This document shows positions 11,612 through 23,473 of a DNA stretch of 64,000 nucleotides, piece by piece. Each line of letters begins with the position of its first letter. Positions within the stretch are counted from its first letter, which is position 1. A program made the position numbers and the translations under genes. Location of the stretch: the NCBI GenBank assembly GCA_022695795.1, contig MU404058.1:62001-126000 (forward strand). The letters run 5' to 3'. The stretch comes from Biscogniauxia marginata. Taxonomy: Eukaryota > Ascomycota > Sordariomycetes > Xylariales > Xylariaceae. The notes below the pieces were generated by a model. That model was not told the origin of the DNA, searched no databases, and worked only from the letters and a program-made list of their open reading frames with translations.

Positions 11612-13021
11612 TTATTTAAGTGCACCTAACCAGGGTTGTCGTAAGAGGTCTGAAGTGGAAAGACGATCTGCGGGGTTAATTTTCATCAGCGCCTGCAGAA
11701 AAGAGACAAATTCCTCCCTGATGTCCTGGTCAAGATCGGGCACGAACGCCTCTGATGATAGGCCCGGTCGATTTAGTGGTGGTGCATCTTTGATCTGGCC
11801 GTCTTCGTCGAAGAGACGTCGAACGATGTCCTGATTCCCTTTCTCCAGAAGCTCTTTGGGGAACGGCCCGAAGAGATCCACAATCTCGGCCAAGTGCTCC
11901 TTGAGCTCGTAATGGCCATCTGGCTGGACTCTTCCGCTGAACATCCGAACAGCCCGAAAGACTTCGAGGACTACGGCGCCGAGGTTCCACCAATCGGTAG
12001 TCACGTCCCACGGCGCCTCGATCAGAACTTCGGGCGATCGCAGGGCAACGGGCTGAATCTTCTCGCTAAGATGCTGGGTTGCCCAGCTTGAGACTCCCCA
12101 GTCTCCTAGGGCGATGTCAAACTCAGCAACTCGCGTCGTGTCGGCATCGTTGAAATAGTAGCAGCGTAGGGGCGTGGAAGGCGCCGCGGAGTACTTTTCC
12201 TCTGTCTTATTCTGCTGGGGGACGGGAGCCTCGACCAGATAACCAGATTCTATCAAAGAATAATCCCTGAACTTGACGAAAATATTATCCGGTTTGATAT
12301 CTGGTAGAAATACTTAGTGAGATGATAATCTATTTATCAAAACATGAACGGAGAAAGCGCACCTGTATGGATGACATTGTGGTCATGAGCAAAGTCGAGC
12401 GCCAGCAAGAGCTGGATAGTGAATCTGCGCATCACTGAGTTTGGAAGTCTGCTCTGAAAGAACCAAGCCCCGAAGCTCCGCAGCGTCTCCCCCATCAGTT
12501 CAAACACAAGGCATACGTGAGTTCCATTAGGGCCGTGATGCTCGAAATCGTCCAAGAGATGGCAGATATAGGAGTACCCAAGCTGCTTACGATCTCCATC
12601 TCGGAGATGAGTCAAGATCTCCCTCTCAAATATGGGATGTTTGGGGTCATAACACTCGGAGCTCAGTATCTTCAGAGCCCGAAACTCAGTCTCATTACCT
12701 GTCCTATGTCCCAATTGTTAGTGCGTCTCCTCGTTTACCGAATGGATTTGATTGTTGTCCCTACTGCGCTGATAAATCTCTGACAAGCCAGACCGTGGAA
12801 TAGACACCGTATCCGATCTTGTTTAGTACTTTATATCTATCTTTGAAAACATCGCCGATATAGACAGGATGAAAGCCACCCGGTCGGTAAACATCCGTGC
12901 CTTCTTCGATATCACCGGGTTCTCGTGATGGTACAGAGTTAGGCGCCGTGTTATTTTCGGGTATTGCGTTGTTCTGAGCTGCAGGAGAGGATTCTGGGGG
13001 CTTGCTTTTTGCGTCTGCCAT
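11612..13021 (-). CDS. SRPK-like serine/threonine protein kinase
   Basis: Exons on the minus strand are 13021-12765, 12703-12363 and 12300-11612, giving 428 aa with introns of 61 and 62 bp in exact phase. The first ATG with a coding look is at 13021 (MADAKSK). The kinase has the glycine loop IGYGVYSTVW (69-78), an ATP lysine K97 in ALKIL, and the catalytic loop HTDIKPDN (198-205), which spans the second intron. The loop wording and the short preceding linker (RPGGFHPVYIGDVF) are those of the SRPK family, which phosphorylates RS-domain splicing factors. The usual DFG/DLG is GDWG here, and SPEVL of the activation segment is present. The spacer between the N- and C-lobes is short compared with canonical SRPKs, as in many expanded fungal SRPK-like kinases. 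Substrate unknown. Confidence 0.85.
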
Positions 13022-13923
13022 CTTATGGTAAGTTCTGATGCCCCGCACTGCTAGGCGAAAGATCGATAAGAGAGCCGGCCTAAGGACGAATAGATCCAAC
13101 GGATATAAGATTTCGACCTAAATGATATCTTTGTCGATTGTCAATCAGGAAGTATATTACTGAAACGGCACTGGCTCCGCCGTACATCTTCTGTAATAGC
13201 GCTCAATGTGACGGCTAGTATGCGTGTTGGGGCCGGGGTATGGCCTTACACTAAGTTATATATAGTTCACTCCACACCGTTTCAATCGCGACTGGCCAAA
13301 AAAAAAAAAAGTGTTGGGGGTTTAAATAAGTACATAAGAGAAACCATCGAGTCATATCGTCAATATTTATATCCCAACATTATATAATTTCAAGATTTTA
13401 TAAACCAATGGTTATATGACACTGTAAAATAATTCCAAGTAAGGGACCGGGCTTGTCACCACCAACAGTAGCCTTGAAAATGTTATGGATACCGGAATAC
13501 TGAAGCCCTTAATTTGTGTCCTTAGACTAGTTTCTTAGAGCGTAATTGGTGTCACCCTTATTAATAGTATTTACCTACATGGCAATTAAGAAGACTCCAA
13601 TGGGCCTATATTCATAATTCAACATTAAACTGATGACTCATTTTAATTCCTATCTAAAAGGTAGCAACGGTGAAGATGGTAGGCGTGTAGCTACAGGCAG
13701 AGGTACGAAGCAAGATTGGAATGTCTAGCGGGGTATATAAATAATGAGATCTAAAACTCAAAATAGCTAGCAAAATATAGAGAAGCAGGAGACAAGATAC
13801 AAAAAGTATCAAAAGTATCAATTCTTTTCAAATCCCCAAATCCCCTAACTTCCAAACCCGTCATATTTCCACCCAGTCCTCCTTTATAATTATCGTAGTA
13901 AGGACAGAAATCCATGACTGACC
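13022..13923. other. Intergenic, 0.9 kb
   Basis: Holds the promoter side of the kinase gene and the 3' flank of the lectin-like gene. There is an A12 run at about 13299-13310 and otherwise AT-rich sequence. No gene seen. Confidence 0.45.
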
Positions 13924-15623
13924 CTATGTCCTTCTGGTAGCCCCATGGTCATCGTTATTTCCCGGCATCTCATGGTAGTCTACTCCATTGGCCATCTCGT
14001 GTGTGTACTCCTGATTTGGCATCTCGTACACAATTTGGGAATTCGTAACTGCCTGATATTGATGATCTTGCCACTGTCCCTCCGGTTTATTCTGAATCTG
14101 GTTCGGATAGAAATGTCCATCGATCCATTGACCTTCTGTAACGCCGGATGTGTACGCCGGGGCGGGCGAGGGGTACGAAGAGGGAGGCTGCTGATTTCCA
14201 GTCGCTGCCGCTTCGGTTTCGGCTTCAGCCTTTTCCTTATCCTTCTGCCCCCTCCTACGTCGATGGAAATAGAAGACAGCAAAGCCGATGAGTACCAGGC
14301 CGGCGACGCCTACGCCGACTCCAATCCCCGCCTGGGCTCCGGTCGAGAGTCCGTTCTGATTTGTGGCGGGTGGCTCGTTTGGAAGTCTGGTGGCAAGTTG
14401 CCAACTGTCTCTGGCACTTCGGTGAACTTGGGTCAGATTTCCTCCACTCATATAATAGATCCAAATTTCGTTGCGGCTGAAGTCAAATGTCGAGGCGAAT
14501 TGGGCATTTGGCTCATCGGCTGTAGGCCAGATGGTGTCATCTTGTCTTGCTGCTGCTTGCCATCTCCCGTCAACCTCGTTGACATGGTGTAACAGAGAAT
14601 CGTTCCCAATATAGAAGATGTTACGGCTGGCATCGTCGTTTAGAGCAAAACCAATACCCGCTGCATTCCCATCCCAGGCCTCTAGCGACCAGTCGACCTG
14701 CGCGTTACGGTCCAGGCTGAAAGAAGAAGAATTCGTAGCGTTCGTCACGGGCGAGGTGCCGGTTTGATTACTATCAGGTGTAGCGACATCCTCAAAAGGG
14801 GTGGGGAAGCTAGCTGTAGTGTGTTAGTGGTTTTATGCCTCGAATAATGCGCGAGGTGATGACCTACTAATCAACCACGTCCCATTTGACTGTAGGGTAG
14901 ATAGCTCGATATTACTGTCATCCCTCGGCATGATAACACTGATTGTATCCCCATCGGTAAACCCACCGGCAATTGGGACTCCTTGAACATGGTCTTGAGA
15001 AACGAACGATGGTTGCAAGCTCCAAGGATTTGAAGGGCTATATCTTAGATACCGAATCGCCATATCATCATCGTGGAAATAAACTTGATATCCAGACTCT
15101 TCGCCAAGATTCAATGCCATTAAGCCAGTATTCGGGTTTATGGACCTCACGCTAGAAGACACGATCCATTGGTTTGGCGTGGAGGCAGGAACAAAATGCC
15201 CTGTCTCATCACAGCTCCATAGAGCGTGTACGATTTGGTCCCCTTCTTTGAGATACCACATTGCAGCCTAGGGTATGTCAATACTGCCATAAGACCGAGC
15301 CGAAATGGAGATAGGAATAATTAGGTACTTACTACTGCGCTGCCGTCAGACACGTAGCCTACACCAGCAAGGCTGGTGCCATTCTTAGGAGCGAGACTAT
15401 CATCAAAGGCAAATACTTCCGAGTCAGTTCCAGGGAAAACCGAAGTACCGTCGCTATTGCAGAGGCTGTAATATATCTTTCCTGTGGCATCATCTTGAAC
15501 TATAACCTGGGGAGCTCCATCCCCGGTGAACCAAGTGGCTATTGACCCAGCTACGGCCGATTCCAACCATAAAACCCATATTGACGCCAGTATCAATGCT
15601 CGAACTGTGCAGAGTAAGGCCAT
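13924..15623 (-). CDS. Membrane-anchored fucose-lectin-like propeller protein
   Basis: Minus-strand exons 15623-15333, 15267-14868 and 14813-13924 join in phase to 526 aa, with introns of 65 and 54 bp. A signal peptide covers about residues 1-26 (VLWLESAVAG). The outer 350 residues are built of repeated blades with motifs such as IYYSLCNSDG, IRYLRYSPSNPW, IFYIGNDSLLHHV and IWIYYMSGGNLTQV, which resemble the blades of fungal fucose-specific lectins. A Gly/Val-rich membrane segment lies at about 393-413, followed by HRRRRG and a cytoplasmic tail with Pro-rich and Tyr/Glu-Met repeats (YEMP, HEMA, YHEMP). It likely binds glycans at the cell surface; the lectin assignment rests on blade pattern, not on confirmed binding residues. 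The tail repeats could be docking sites. Confidence 0.7.
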
Positions 15624-17249
15624 GATGGCAGATACACAGTCCCAACCTTAGTTGTGGTGATCGGGGGGAAATGTGGGACAAGAAGTGTATGAAGCAGAGT
15701 TACCTGACGGACTCATAATAAAAGAAGAGTATTTTACGCAGCTCAGACACGTCACGGCAGGCGAATCAAAGCCTGGGAAGAGCGAGCTGAGCCAAGTAAC
15801 CATTCAGGGCGACCGATGCGGACGTTGCTTCGCCTTATTTCCTTGGCTCCGGGAATCTAAACATCTGGGTCTCCGGATACAAAACCTCGTTGGACGACTC
15901 AGAGCTGGCTTACACTAACAGCTGCAGCCATAACCTGTAAGCGATGGGTATAATGTGCTGATCATTGCTAAAGTACGGACGTACGAAACGCATGTTCTCG
16001 GTTCCATCCAAGACAGCAAGCCAGGTGTTGGTTCGCGGTACGTGCGTGGCTCTTCTCGATCATCTTACCCCATCTGATGACTTCCATCGAGAGCCCAACC
16101 CAAATGGCATAACAAGATCGGCAAAACAAATTTGAATTATAAAATTCATTAATTGCCAGACACCCGCGTCTTAGTACGGATAATTTGAAGTTTGCTCATA
16201 TAATGCGTACCTGAGAAGTCTTGAGATTTACTGAAGCATTCACATGATCTATCTTTTCGCCTTAAGCAACATAGTCCTAGAGCTGCAGTCGATTTGAAGT
16301 CTGATCTGCGTAAGCACTAGGTACTCAAAGTAAGCCGGTAGCATAAAATACCTATGGCACAGCAGCTTACCCTTTCGTGGCAGTACATATGCTGTACTAG
16401 GGAAAAGAAAAGAAAAAGAAAAAGAAAAAAGACCGCGCTTGTTCACCTATGGCCGAATTTTACGACATTGCGATAGAACGAATACGACCCTAGTAGGAAC
16501 CCGCAGTTTTAAGAACATTTACCTAAGCTAATGTGATGGGTCGTAGTACGAATCGCGGACATACCCCAGAGCGGGAGGGATGTGCCCGATTCCACTTGTT
16601 CAGCTGGACTCCATTGACTGGTAAACGAGATGACGATCACTGTCAGAATAAGCTGTGTACATAAGACGACGTTCGACATGAATCGCGACACAATTACACC
16701 TTGAAATTTAGAGTAGCCTTTCAATGTTTGTGTTAAAATATCCGACTAGGTAGTATAGGACGACTAAAAGACATACCTAGTCGGGGACATTTCTAGATTC
16801 TGTCCGAGCCGAGAGTCGCCCTCTGTCTCAGCCACGCAGCATGATCCTCCTCATTGACAGCGAAGCTCTGAGGCTGCTATAGCCACGATCCTACTCCATA
16901 TTTTCCCCAGCGTCTCGCGACTCCATCCCAACCTCCCTCCCCCGATATGTGAGAATGGCACACGCTATAGGTTCTAGCCAGTTTCTGCAATTTGCGGCTG
17001 TTGCCGGTATAGGATACGCGTCACCTTGGCTCCGGAGCCGACTGTAGTGACTGTACTCAATTGTTACACCTGGGGTTGGTGGCAAGCACCTAGTGCTGAC
17101 TGATATTACATATACGATTGACCACGGATCAGCTATCGATTGTGAATGGCCTGGCGATGCCCATGCTGCTCAGGTGTAGAACGCCAATCAGCCATGCTAG
17201 TGTCACGCGAGTTTCTTGTCTCTTCGAGAATATCTCTCAATGCTCTATC
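15624..17249. other. Intergenic, 1.6 kb
   Basis: No gene supported. It contains a purine tract AAAAGAAAAGAAAAAG-like at about 16401-16430. An 81-codon plus-strand frame at 15673-15918 has no domain. The stretch separates the lectin-like gene from the 3' end of the flavin monooxygenase. Confidence 0.4.
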
Positions 17250-18863
17250 CTAGCGGGCTTCATTATGCCCTAGCTGAGTTGAGGGGTCTTTGTCTGTCCC
17301 CTTATTGGCACTCTCCGACTGATTAGGTGATACGTTGGCTGGGCTGTTAGGCTGTTGAGACGGTTCCCCTTCCTTACCCGATTCGAAGACCTTGGTACTG
17401 CCTTTTATAGCCTCATAGGCTACCTGCCAGTCTGCATCCATTCCCTCGATCGGCTTAAGCCCAGCCTTTTCCAAATCTTGATTGACCCAGTCCAGGAGAT
17501 CGCGTATATACAAATGCTCCCCGGATGGTATGGTATGAAACTTGTCTCCAGGCGTGAAACGGGCCTTTCTTTCCTTGTGTTCTTTTACCATAGCCGATCT
17601 GGATGGTAGCTGGACATTCCCGGAGAACACTTTGGATAGAACCTTTGCCTGGAAGTCAAATAGTGAGAAGGTTGAAACGAGGTGTGAGACGCCGATGAAT
17701 GCTAGGGACGGGTCGGGGATGTAGAATATGTCCCGATGCAGATTATGTGTCGTGTAACCGTCAGAAGTTATCAGGACCTTCTCATCGGCATCTTCCCATT
17801 GCGTGAAGGGCTGCTCAAGGCCTCCAAGAAACGGGTAGGTGGTGATGTAGCCAGTTGCTACCACGACGTAGTCGATGTTTTCCAGAATATTCCCATCTTC
17901 TAGCCTCACCTTTCCCGGTATCACGCGATCATCATCGACTCCGAAGGATTGGTCCTGGCTAACGGCTTCATCGATGATGAATTCCGCAGCCATTGCAACT
18001 CTCTCCACCGTCTTTGGTAGACGTGATATTGTTAGGTCATACTTGGTCTCTCGTCTGCTTTGGTACACCTTGCCCCCAAGCAGTTCGACATCCTTCGCAA
18101 CATCTAGCGATGAAGCGCCGGCGCCAATCAAGAGGACAGTTCTGCCCCTGAAAGGGGTAGGGTCCCGATATTTCTTTGAGTGCATGACCCGGTCAGGGAA
18201 ATGTTTTTTCCATGTGGATAATCCAGGTATATCCGGTACAAACGGGACGTGATAATGACCACTCGCCACAACGACCGCATCAAACTTCCAGCTTCTCTTT
18301 TTTATTGAATGCGAGGACTCGTTAGTTAGGAGTGTACTTGATTCGACAGTCCATTGGCGGCTATTCTCAGGCTTGAATGCCCTCTCAACTCGAGTGTGAA
18401 AGAGTATCTTATCTATAACGCCATGAAGCCGAGCAATATCCTCGATATACTTCCTCAATTCGCTTTGGTCAATGAAGTCTTCAGTCCCTTCTGGCCACCG
18501 CAATAGACTACTTCGCAAGAGAGATGTTGGAACATTATTCTTCAATCCAGAGTAGCACGGACCAGGTGGAGCATGTATCAATGATGCCTCCTCTTTACTC
18601 AGCCCGGCCCGTTCTATCTCGGTCCAGTTCGGATCAGGAGGTATGGTGTTCGGGAACGGCGGATCTCTGTCTACTCGGGGATCAAAATGCCACACCCCTC
18701 CTATGACTCCCGTCCGCTCGAATACGGTAACGTTGAGGCCTTCTTTGATCAGATGGGCCGCCGATACCACGCCACTAATACCAGCACCGATGACTGCAAC
18801 ATCCTTGACCGTGCCGATAGACAAGTGATCCGGTACGGGAGCGATACCGTTAAGGGAACCCAT
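17250..18863 (-). CDS. Flavin-containing monooxygenase (FMO-like)
   Basis: Intronless, 537 aa. An FAD-binding Rossmann motif GAGISG is at residues 26-31 with the acidic end VFERTGVIGGVW, and an NADPH-binding motif GAGASS is at 247-252. ATGY near residue 350 is the conserved FMO C-terminal motif. The FMO signature FxGxxxHxxxY appears at 222-232 as FPDRVMHSKKY: spacing, His and Tyr are kept but the glycine is replaced by Asp. Such enzymes add oxygen to N or S of small molecules using NADPH and O2, or act as Baeyer-Villiger relatives. The tail after residue 500 is Ser/Gln-rich and probably disordered. It is co-oriented with the transporter upstream (0.7 kb apart), suggesting a shared pathway. 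Confidence 0.88.
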   Translation of the reverse strand: MGSLNGIAPVPDHLSIGTVKDVAVIGAGISGVVSAAHLIKEGLNVTVFERTGVIGGVWHFDPRVDRDPPFPNTIPPDPNWTEIERAGLSKEEASLIHAPPGPCYSGLKNNVPTSLLRSSLLRWPEGTEDFIDQSELRKYIEDIARLHGVIDKILFHTRVERAFKPENSRQWTVESSTLLTNESSHSIKKRSWKFDAVVVASGHYHVPFVPDIPGLSTWKKHFPDRVMHSKKYRDPTPFRGRTVLLIGAGASSLDVAKDVELLGGKVYQSRRETKYDLTISRLPKTVERVAMAAEFIIDEAVSQDQSFGVDDDRVIPGKVRLEDGNILENIDYVVVATGYITTYPFLGGLEQPFTQWEDADEKVLITSDGYTTHNLHRDIFYIPDPSLAFIGVSHLVSTFSLFDFQAKVLSKVFSGNVQLPSRSAMVKEHKERKARFTPGDKFHTIPSGEHLYIRDLLDWVNQDLEKAGLKPIEGMDADWQVAYEAIKGSTKVFESGKEGEPSQQPNSPANVSPNQSESANKGTDKDPSTQLGHNEAR

Positions 18864-19578
18864 GGCCGTCCACTTGTAGTTAAGTAAAAGATTCCCAAGC
18901 CGTTTAAGAAGCGGATCGTCTACAAATATTTAGACTTAGCCAACTCAGTGGGGTTGAGACTAAGGGGAAGATTGTGGTTTTATAGAATGATTATAAAGCC
19001 AAACTCGTTCATGGTTTACAATATGTTGCATTGCATATTATGTGATACGCGGTCGGCGATGAGATCATTTTGTGTGCGGATGGCGTATACCTTGCTGCAT
19101 CCACAACCGCGCCTCGACGTAGCGCGAGATACCGAAGAACAATGCTATTGGGGCAGTAGGCGACACCCTATCTAGACAGCCACGATTGAAATAGCTAAGT
19201 GCTAGGCTAGTATAAGGACTAGAAAGCCCCTAGACATCAAACGTATTTCGGATATATACGCGGTAAGGAATCAAGGTCTTGAGGGTGGATGGATTTATAA
19301 ACTGAGAGCTCGTTTTCGATTGAAACGCTCATGATTACTCCAGATACTGAGCTTCGATAAAACGGCGTATCTAACCGTCTATACCAGATGTCATATTAAT
19401 AAAAAGTGCCTTGCGAGAGGCACTAATTTTTCATATCTCATCTTCGCCTCGTGAAGCATGCCAGTCTATCTACGTTGATAGACAATGCCCCGGGCAATAC
19501 TAAACGAGCTCTTATCGACTATCAACTTACTCTAATACTATTTAGATCATCCAACATTCTCATGTAGGATTCTCTAGG
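18864..19578. other. Intergenic, 0.7 kb
   Basis: Spacer between two minus-strand genes; it should hold the FMO promoter and the transporter 3' UTR. No other feature recognised. Confidence 0.45.
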
Positions 19579-21183
19579 TTATTCTATAGAGGCTGCCTGA
19601 CGCTTTTGACTGAGTTCCCGGCGGTGCAGGAAGCGTATAGTAAACGCGCTTGTAATGAGACCAGCTGCTATGAATACCATCGTAATGAATCCCTTCTGGT
19701 ACCGCGGCGATTCAACCTGCTGCCAGATGAGCAGGGGTAACCACGCCTGCACCACATACGCCATCTCATTCATGGATGCAACGACTAACGCTCGCTCTTC
19801 GTTATCGTCGCTACAGATCTCGTGGGCCCATGCGAAAGTCAGTCCACTAATTCCACCCCCTATCAATCCAAGAAGATAGCAAGCCCATTTCCACCCCAAG
19901 GGTATGTCCCAGACCGCAAGGCTCGCGTTTGTGATGATGTTAACGACCCCTGAAAATACCATAGGTGGCCACCTAGCTCCCTTGAATATTGTATCTGATG
20001 ACCAGGCGTATATAAACGTGAAGATCACCGCGAGCGCAGACGCAATCGTTGGATAGCTATTAATAGCTGTGATGCTATAACCTTCCGACTTTAACCATAG
20101 TGCGAAAGCCGGCTGACTGCCGTAGCCACATCCATTGTTGAAGCAAATATAGAGTATTGTGAGAGCGTAGATGTGCCACGAGGTGAATATCTTATGGAAT
20201 TTCGCCTTGGTGTATGAGCCTCGGTTAGCACGTCCTTCCAACTCCATTCGCCTCTTCCCCAGCGCTATCTCGTCTTTGGTTAACCACCAAGCACGTGTGA
20301 TCTCTGGTACATCAGGCATGAAGAAGAAGCCTGCTATGGCGATAGGTAGCGAAATGACCGTGTTGATGATAAACAGCCACTGCCACCCTTGGAAACCATG
20401 TGTCTGGTCGAGGTTATAAACAGCTGCCATGAGGTATCCAGAGAACATGTTGCCGATTGAGCCGCTCGCGTGAAATATGCAAGAACGCTTGGCAAGCTCG
20501 TCTTTCCTGTACCAGCTTCCGATCACGTATTGCATTCCAGGATAGAATGTGCTCTCGGCAAGCCCAATAAAAAAGCGAAGGGCATAGATCTGGTTTGCAT
20601 TTTGGCACTTTGCCAGTAAGATGGTGAGAACGGACCATACTACCTATTCTATGTTAGTAAGTTTCACTTAAATTCCGGACTTTATAGACATACTTCGCAA
20701 GTAGGTATCCAGATCGAAGGCCTGATCTTCGTGAGCAGCATGTTGCTAGTGCTGTTAGTTTATCTTAACTTTCGGTAGTTTAGACAGAATTATTCCAAAC
20801 CTCGGGATTTCACCAATGACATAGCCAACCGTCCAGCAGGTTACCATATAATTCAACTCGTTGCCGTATAGTCCTAGGTCCTCCTTCATGCCCGAGACAA
20901 AAGCACTGTTCACATTGACCTGATCTAGATTCTTGATGAAGTAACCCAATGAGGCAAAAGTCAAAATAACGGCGTCGAGCTTGAATAAAAAGTGCCGCTC
21001 CTCTGGAGACTTGTCAAAGGTATCCCAAATGTAGGATCTCCATGTTATCTCAGGTTCCTTAGCCACAGGTAGCGAAGAGGACTGGTGGGCAGAGCTCAAG
21101 TCACTCTTGTCTGGGCCAAGAGAGGCCACCTCCGCGTCGTTCGCGTTCGCACCTTTCGCCAGAGAGGTATCCTGGGTGGCCAT
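19579..21183 (-). CDS. MFS transporter, Liz1/Dal5 (anion:cation symporter) type
   Basis: Minus-strand exons 21183-20801, 20745-20694 (52 bp) and 20643-19579 give 499 aa with introns of 55 and 50 bp in phase. The sequence has the hallmarks of the pantothenate/allantoate permease family: LFKLDAVILTF and YFIKNLDQVNV before and after TM1, TCWTVGYVIGEIPSN after TM2, and FIGLAESTFYPGMQYVIGSWY in TM4-5. Both small exons fall in that conserved block, which confirms the splice sites; the first donor is a weak GTTTGG. Twelve membrane spans are expected at the plasma membrane. Substrates of relatives include pantothenate, allantoate, nicotinate and small carboxylates or sulfonates. The start at 21183 (MATQD) gives a normal cytoplasmic N-terminus. 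It is divergent from the TauD gene. Confidence 0.9.
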
Positions 21184-22154
21184 CGTGTCTGAAGTCAGTG
21201 AGTCCTTGAGGTTTGATGGTATCTCGCATCGAGGTATCATGCGTGCATTTGAACCATTCCGGAAACTTGCAACTTCTGGGTTCACCAATCTTTACCCCCC
21301 CTGGCCCAGGGTCGTACCACCATATTCCGTCACGTACCAGGTGACATTGCGTGCGTCTCTTATCGAAGACTCGTTGTCTTGAATTGAGCCCCATCAGCAC
21401 TGCATTCTGACCGAAGGAGTGGATGCATGGCTGATAACATCCCCAACCCTCGTGGCTCCCGTATCGGGGGTGCAGGGTCAGCTCTAGAGGTCGATTTGTA
21501 AGCCCAAATGACCAGCGGCCGACTTAATAGGTGTATATACTCGATCTCACAAGATCTGCGTCGGATTGCGACAGTGCGGGGTGTCAAGCATGGGGGAATG
21601 AGGCTTGTTAAAGATAGTGGTCACATCAAAGCCGAGTGCCATCACGCAATACTCCCCTCACGAAAAGGCTCGACTAGCATTGGACAATTAAACTCAAAGC
21701 TTGTTTCCCGACGCCGTTTCTTAACGCCATGTCATCCCATAATCGTATGTATCGGAGAAAGGCCGATGATCTCCACGATCAGCTCTTTGGAGAAGTTGGC
21801 CTCCTGGGGATAGACTATATCGTGGCAACCAATCACCACGGCAGCGCCGTGGTAGTGCATACATTTGGGGGAATTTCTCGTCCAACCACGAAATATCCAA
21901 TTGTAACATTAGAGCCTATCTCCTTAGGATCTGTGAAGTGGTTAGAAATTACGAGGTCCGAGGAACGGGATCTCATGCAGCTTAGCCAAGCTAATATATA
22001 ATAAGCTCTGGCTAGTATATTCAAACGAGGGGATATTTCTGACCCTTGAGCATCATCATATACCTGTCTGTGATTGATACTTTGACTTTGTTGATACTCG
22101 ACACATTAAACCAGTCGTGGATCTATTATCTTAAATAACCCACTGCCTTTGAGA
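21184..22154. promoter_or_regulatory. Divergent promoter region, transporter / TauD dioxygenase
   Basis: Nearly 1 kb separates the start codons of two genes transcribed away from each other. No defined operator can be read by eye. The arrangement makes co-regulation possible. No coding sequence is supported here despite several short open frames. Confidence 0.4.
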
Positions 22155-23473
22155 ATGGCGCCCGCCCCGATAGATGAACGTATCAAAGATGTGGCAGAGC
22201 CACGCAAGGATAACCTGGGTCTTCCGGAGCCAGCACTGCTGCGGTTAAAGAAGGCGGGAATTGACCTTTCCAATGGGTACCCGTATCGCCCATCCCGGCC
22301 TCTATACCTGCAGGACGTGTACAACATCCGTGGCAAGGAATGGGTGCATAACGACGCGGGAGCACGGGCTGACAAGTCCAAGTCGGCGCTCCTTTCGGCT
22401 GCCACCAAGGTCACGGACCTCACCACACACATCGGGACTGAAATCGAGGGTCTCCAGCTCAAGGACCTGACGGACAAGCAGAAGGACGAGCTGGCGCTTC
22501 TGATCGCCGAGAGGAGCGTCGTCTTCTTCCGGGACCAAGACCTATCGCCGCAGCAACAGCTCGAGCTCGGGAAGTACTACGGCGTACCCGAAGTTCACGT
22601 AAGACTATCCACGAAGTTCCCCAGTTCTCTTTTCGCAAAAAAAAAAACTGACATAGACATACTTGTTTCTTAGCCTCAAGTACCCCAAGTCCCGGGCGAG
22701 CTCGGCGTGACGGTGATCTGGCCCGACCTGCAAGCGACCGAGCGGGCGGCCAACTTCCGGAACCCGGGGGGCGCGTCGCGGTGGCACACGGACCTGGTGC
22801 ACGAGCTGCAGCCGGCGGGGATCACGCACCTGCACAACGACACGGTGCCGCCGGTGGGCGGCGACACGCTCTGGGCGAGCGGGTACTCGGCGTACGAGAA
22901 GCTGTCGCCGGACTTCCGCAAGATCATCGACGGCAAGCTGGCCGTCTACCGCTCGGCACACCCGTACCTCGACCGCGACGACCCGCAGTCCGGCCCCAAG
23001 TACATCGAGCGCACGCACCCGCTCGTGCGCGTCCACCCGGCCACGGGCTGGAAGGCGCTGTGGGTCAACCGCGCCATGACCGACCGCATCGTCGGCCTGG
23101 ACCGCGCCGAGAGCGACCTCATCCTGAACTACCTCTACGACGTCTACGAGAGGAACGTGGACATCCAGGTCCGCTTCAAGTGGACGCCGGGCACGAGCGC
23201 CCTCTGGGATAACAGGTGAGTCGAACAAGACCTCTTTTTACGTGTTGATGAATGGAGTTGGATAAAATTTTCCGGATCGGCTAACGCGGGATAATACAAC
23301 GCAGAATTACTATACACAACGCCAGCTGGGATTACGGCGGTAAGTACCCTCGGCACGGGACGCGCGTCACGTCGTTGGCCGAGAAGCCGTATTTTGACCC
23401 GTCGGCGCCGACCCGGCGGGAGGCTCTGGGATTGTTGGACGAGGGGGAGAAGCAAGTCGACGGGCCAGCTTAG
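22155..23473 (+). CDS. TauD/TfdA-family 2-oxoglutarate-dependent dioxygenase
   Basis: Exons 22155-22598, 22674-23215 and 23305-23473 give 384 aa with introns of 75 and 89 bp in phase; the first intron contains an A10 run. The Fe(II)-binding facial triad is visible: H186 and D188 in RWHTD, and H333 in ITIHNASWD, the latter following WDNR exactly as in TauD. R349 in HGTR fits the 2-oxoglutarate-binding arginine. FFRDQDLSPQQQLELG near 124-139 is a family block. Fungal relatives oxidise taurine, other sulfonates or related small acids, releasing succinate and CO2. Exon 2 is strongly GC-rich compared with flanks. It lies head-to-head with the permease, beyond which is the FMO, so the three may act on one imported substrate. 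Confidence 0.9.

Noticed and set aside
22605..23228. 207-codon minus-strand frame over the TauD exon 2
   Set aside because: Val/Arg/Asp-rich mirror of the true TauD frame, which has the iron ligands.
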